In this document: positions 60,296-64,000 of the stretch, piece by piece
Layout: every line of letters begins with the position of its first letter
How positions within the stretch are numbered: the first letter of the stretch is position 1
Assembly (NCBI RefSeq): GCF_020921035.1
Contig: NC_063150.1
Location: 10,044,001-10,108,000, forward strand
Source: Rhodamnia argentea
Taxonomy: Eukaryota > Streptophyta > Magnoliopsida > Myrtales > Myrtaceae
Reading direction: 5' to 3'
DNA: 64,000 nucleotides
The notes under the pieces: model-generated
The model's input: only the letters and a program-made list of their open reading frames with translations
Databases searched by the model: none
What the model was told of the DNA's origin: nothing
Made by a program: the position numbers and the translations under genes

Positions 60296-61577
60296 GGTTC
60301 ACATCGCAACCAATTTGTAAATACAAATGCCCAGGATGTCCAATTTGCCTTCTCCATTTATTCATTTGAAGTATTTGCTTCCACTAATCTTTCTTTCGTT
60401 GTTGTTTAGCTGTCTAACTCAGTACAGCCTTTCCCTGTCACTTCATAGCACCTTCCTTTAATCGTTCATTAGGCAGTCGGATTGGATATAACATTTGCGA
60501 TTATGGAGGGCAGACGTTCTGTAGTTTGTCGCATTTGCAGCACGAGTTGGCTAATTCCTTTTGACAATTCTGTTTTTATCTGTTTGACAATTGACTTAGT
60601 ACTTCTATTTTTCTCGTGTTATTGCAAATTGATGTGTCATTTTTGTCGTGCAACGATTCACTTTAGGTCGGATCCTCTTATCACACGGGTAGGACATGTT
60701 TCATTAAAAGAAAAGTGAAGCGACAGAAGCTAATTTTCAATTCGTTTTCAAAATTTTCAGTCAAATAACAGAGAATACTGTCATTTTTCCCGAAAAACAA
60801 CTTCTTAAAATGCAAATTTTTCACAAATGTCAAATTTTTTTGATAAACAAACGGAATATTATCGGGCCACCTTGTCATCCATTCGCGGGAACCGGTCATC
60901 AAATCGGGTGCATAGAGAAGAATCAGTACACAAAATCCTGTTTTAGAACTGGCCATGGCCGGCTTTCGAAGCGGCACCGAGGCATCTCTTTAACATCAAA
61001 TCCAATCCGAAACCTTTCTTTGCTTTTCTCTAACCTTTCAAGGGGTCTTGGTACGACGCATGAATTCTGGCTTTTTCTGCTTTTTGATAAGTGGCTATCG
61101 CTTTCAGGAACGGGATCCATTCAACAACAACAACGACGGTGGGGCAGCTCTCGAAAGGAAACGAGCTTTTCCGTTTCGGCAAAAACCAATTTGATGCTTC
61201 CAAAAAGCGGACACGGTCACAAAGGGCGTTGATGCGGACGTTGATGAGGCAGCTGTCTAGCGTTTGCTGCATAAGTATACCGAGAAATCTCTTAAGACTT
61301 CCGGCGGAGAAAGCTTTCGCTAACCCATTTTGATTGGTGGGTTATAAGCACCTATCATGAAGCTGGTCGAAATTTCTCCAGTACAAAACCCTAAAAGGAG
61401 AGTTTGAAAGAGTATACTAGGAACTCGCCATTGTGATAACTCTTCTTACACTACCCAAAAAGTTCCTCAAAGTATCCTAAGAAATGCATGGTGTTTGCTC
61501 GAGCTCCGATTAGATAGCAAGACTCCGGTAATTGAGCAGTCCAATGATCTCTTCTTCGCTCCAAAGCATGTAGACAC

Positions 61578-61624
61578 AAAACTTCATCATTTATTCGACC
61601 AAAGAAAAAAAACTTCATCATTTA
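61578..61624 (+). mobile_element. Minimal LINE-tail insertion with about 14-bp target duplication
   Basis: AACTTCATCATTTA occurs at 61580-61593 and 61611-61624. Between lie TTCGACC, AAAG and a run of A. The duplication is exact over 14 bases and may extend into the A-run. Confidence 0.7.
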
Positions 61625-61778
61625 AAGCGTGTTGCTTTGTAATGTCTTTGGTTCTCGAGAGTGCTAAATCCCGAAATGCATGGGCAATGTCCTAATCCTT
61701 CGGTGATGACCAATGATTTGTTGATAACTTTCATTAGTGAAGTTGACCCCTCCAATTTCCTTAAAATATACACAACAA

Positions 61779-61800
61779 TTTAGAGAGAGAGAGAGAGAGG
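61779..61800. repeat. (GA)n microsatellite
   Basis: About ten GA units followed by gg. Confidence 0.85.
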
Positions 61801-62293
61801 TTAACGTTAGCCTACAAACAAGGGGCAATCATCCTTGTCTGCCCTTAGCCTTTTCATTCCTCCCATTCAACGTTTGATGATTGCAAAAGGGAACTTTTTC
61901 ACTAAGATCAAAAGGGTAAGAAAATCAAAAGTTAAACAGTGTTAACTTTGGACCAATTGAGACCGATTAGGAATAATTTCGAAGAGCAACGCCAAGAGAG
62001 AGTCGGTTCACTACATCGTGTTCCTTTCCCGTCAAATCCAAATGAAAAGAGCCGTTGAACAAAGGCTCTGTCCCAACTAAACACAAATCGATGGTCCAAA
62101 CTCACTTAAGCCGCCGCCAATAAAAAAGTTGGACAATGCCACAAGTTTGGATCCTAGATTCGCACATCAAATTCATTGACACATTGGGAAAAAACAAATC
62201 GATAGTCCAAACTTACTTAGCAGCCGACTTGTTAGTCGCTTAATACCACATCACTTTTGTAATATGGGACTCTTTCACCTAACTCATACTGGG

Positions 62294-62862
62294 AGGGAAT
62301 TATCAAAAAAGTCTTAAACCTACTGTAATTGTGTTAATTCAATCCTAATTTATTTTTCAATTAGATCCTAAACATTTTCAATTGTTGCCAATTAAGTCCA
62401 TTTGATCAATTTTGACATGAAATTGAGATATGAACATCAGCCGTCCATCGATTGTCTTACATGGCATTGACGTTGATATGAAATTATTTCATTTTTTATG
62501 AATTTTTTGCCTTTTCTTTTTTTTTTTTTTTTTATTGTTAAGGGTCGGCCGAGCCCGATGACCCTCGCCAGCCATTGGGCAAGAATTGGGCTTTGGCTGG
62601 TGGCCGGCGATCTCCGATGGCCCTTAACAATAAAAAAGACAAAATTCTCTTAAAAAAAATTAAACAAAACTCACGTCGGTGCCAACAGTGTCACGTAGGA
62701 CGGTCAAGGGATGAACGACATCTATGTCATTAATTTTTTACCAAAATTTGGGCCGATCAACTCAACCGCCAAAATTTGAAAAGGTTTATGGCCCAATCGG
62801 TTAAAAAAAGTTATTGGTACAATAGCAATAGTTTTAAAACTGTTTTGGTAATTTTGCCCTCA
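62294..62862. mobile_element. TIR element of the 'ATTGCAATTGTGCC' family
   Basis: The left end GGGAATTATCAAAAAAGTC and the reversed right end GGGCAAAATTACCAAAACAG continue into 'taaacctactgtaattgtg' and 'taaaactattgctattgt'. The core 62540-62630 is GC-rich with an internal inverted pair around 'agggc'. No transposase. Confidence 0.65.
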
Positions 62863-63362
62863 CGGGACGTGCACCCGAACATGGTAGTTACATGAGGTAA
62901 CACCTCCAAGGTGGAAGGCCTTCTCGAATTGTGATAACTTCTCAAACATGTACAAATTCGCATGAGGAAGAGCATGTCGAAGATTAATTTAATTCGATTA
63001 TGTTGAGAAAGCTTAATCTTCCAGTATAAGCCATATATAGTGTATCTTATGTTGCATTGCTGGTTAAATCGCTAGAAAAATCTCGAGAGCTGATGTCTAG
63101 AATTAAAAGCCAACACGATGGCATTGAATTTTCTATTTTGATGTAAGGTTCTCAATAAATTAGGAGGGAACTATAAGAGAACATATCATGATCATCACAA
63201 ACACAACTCCAGAGTTGATCTTGTCAGTTATCTAAAGTTAAATGAAATTAACTCCGCTTAAGGTGATATGTTTGTTGCAATCTCACAACATAAATGGTCT
63301 TGATTTTTGTCTTTCCATAAGCTAATTAAACTCTTTGAGAAAACTAAAATGGAAATATAACC

Positions 63363-63365
<3 letters not shown>

Positions 63366-63417
<52 letters not shown>
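63366..63417. repeat. (CT)n microsatellite
   Basis: About 26 consecutive CT units, about 455 bp upstream of the last gene's start. Confidence 0.95.
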
Positions 63418-63419
<2 letters not shown>

Positions 63420-63734
63420 GTGTTCGTGAAAAACCGAAACTCCAAAATCATGCCAAGCCAAACCAAATCGATAAGTTCGGTTTATCCGGTTATCGATTAG
63501 GTTTTGGTGAGAGATTTTTTTATATTATTAGTCCGTTGAGATGGCAAACCGAAAAGAGTAATAAATGAATTTACTTCCTTTTTTATTGTAGTAAAGTTTA
63601 TAGTCGAACCTGACCAAATGAGTTCTTTCTATCAAAGATTATTCGAAATTTATTAATTAGGATTTGTGTTGGAATTTTCTCAAATCAGACGGGTTGGATT
63701 GAGAAACACCTCTTAAGCAAATCATGAACACCGC

Positions 63735-63742
63735 TATAAATA
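63735..63742 (+). promoter_or_regulatory. TATA box of the last gene
   Basis: TATAAATA lies 131 bases upstream of the ATG at 63873, followed by a C/T-rich leader. Position and sequence fit a plant core promoter. Confidence 0.6.
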
Positions 63743-63872
63743 TCCATTTCTATATCGCATCCTCTCTCTTGCTCCCTACCTTCCCAACTCTCGACGTTGC
63801 TCCACTCCGCTTCGAAGTTGCACCCAAAATCCTCAACAAGGGAAAGTGAGATCTTCTCCGAATTACCCGACA

Positions 63873-64000
63873 ATGGTCGATGTGGACCGGCGGATCGCCG
63901 GCATAACCCCGGCCCACGTGGCCGGCCTCCGCCGTCTCTCAGCCCGAGCGGCCGCCGCCCCTTCCGCCGCCGCCTCCCGGAACGGCCTCCTCTCCTTCTC
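63873..64000 (+). CDS. 5' part of a plant-conserved protein of unknown function
   Basis: The frame starts MVDVDRRIAGITPAHVAGLR and continues RLSARAAAAPSAAASRNGLL until the window ends, so it is open at the 3' side. From memory, this N-terminus (GLTPAHxAGLRRLSARA) belongs to a conserved plant protein family of unknown function with an SMI1/KNR4-like region further on. That part is outside the window, so the assignment rests on about 40 residues. The sequence is abruptly GC-rich, as many intron-poor plant genes are. A TATA box and a pyrimidine-rich leader support the start. Confidence 0.75.
   Translation, partial: MVDVDRRIAGITPAHVAGLRRLSARAAAAPSAAASRNGLLSF

Larger units (their letters stand above)
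60296..62293. other. Gene-free stretch
   Basis: 60715-60855 resembles a member of the 'GTTTGTTT' MITE family, with the right end 'gataaacaaacggaat'. Frames at 60810-61333 overlap on both strands without motifs. Two elements inside are listed separately. I see no gene. Confidence 0.45.

Noticed and set aside
63335-63568. Plus-strand frame with a Ser-Leu repeat
   Set aside because: It is the translation of the CT microsatellite.
1-64000. CRISPR arrays, operons or bacterial mobile systems
   Set aside because: The introns, plant gene families and plant transposons show a nuclear plant genome. No regularly spaced short repeats were seen.

Overview
This is a plant nuclear window: AT-rich, with introns in most genes, full of transposable-element debris and with few genes. 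A TIR-NBS-LRR resistance gene (a class missing from grasses), an ERF109-like factor and plant-type centrin indicate a eudicot. The style of gene and repeat resembles Myrtaceae such as Eucalyptus, but that placement is a weak inference.

Layout. 0-3.6 kb: no gene seen, repeats only. 4.2-7.4 kb (-): seven-exon gene for a degenerate eIF4A-like helicase C domain. 8.0-9.5 kb: a hAT-type non-autonomous element with an 8-bp target duplication, then a LINE reverse-transcriptase fragment. 9.6-23.1 kb: a rearranged ERF109-like cluster. The ERF upstream region occurs four times, the ERF coding region survives intact once (17813-18568, -) and as two fragments without the AP2 domain. Two truncated Ty3/gypsy pieces, a 3.0-kb hAT element with a perfect 8-bp target duplication, a Mutator-like MITE and other TIR elements lie among the copies. 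Part of the cluster repeats at an offset of about 8.95-8.99 kb. 23.7-27.7 kb (-): intact seven-exon centrin gene. 28-34.7 kb: TIR elements, a decayed FAR1-like fragment and unassigned sequence. 35.0-35.7 kb (-): two-exon DUF1685 gene.

37.1-43.5 kb (+): TIR-NBS-LRR-C-JID gene, in frame throughout, but two of its four introns end in GG where AG is expected. Fragments of a second TNL follow at 43.7-45.1 kb. 45-52 kb: TIR elements and microsatellites. 52.9-54.1 kb (+): 2-oxoglutarate dioxygenase (AOP-like) pseudogene with a frameshift and an in-frame stop. 54-63.7 kb: LTR-like, hAT-like, LINE and TIR-element sequence. 63.87 kb to the end (+): first exon of a gene that runs off the window.

The genes do not form one pathway. 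Centrin (DNA repair, mRNA export, microtubule organisation), the eIF4A-like protein and DUF1685 look like ordinary cellular genes. ERF109-like and TNL are stress and immunity genes, and both sit in locally duplicated, transposon-damaged stretches. The most notable unexplained structure is a set of seven short insertions ending in YGACC plus poly(A), each flanked by direct repeats of 9-18 bp. They look like extreme 5' truncations of one LINE family.
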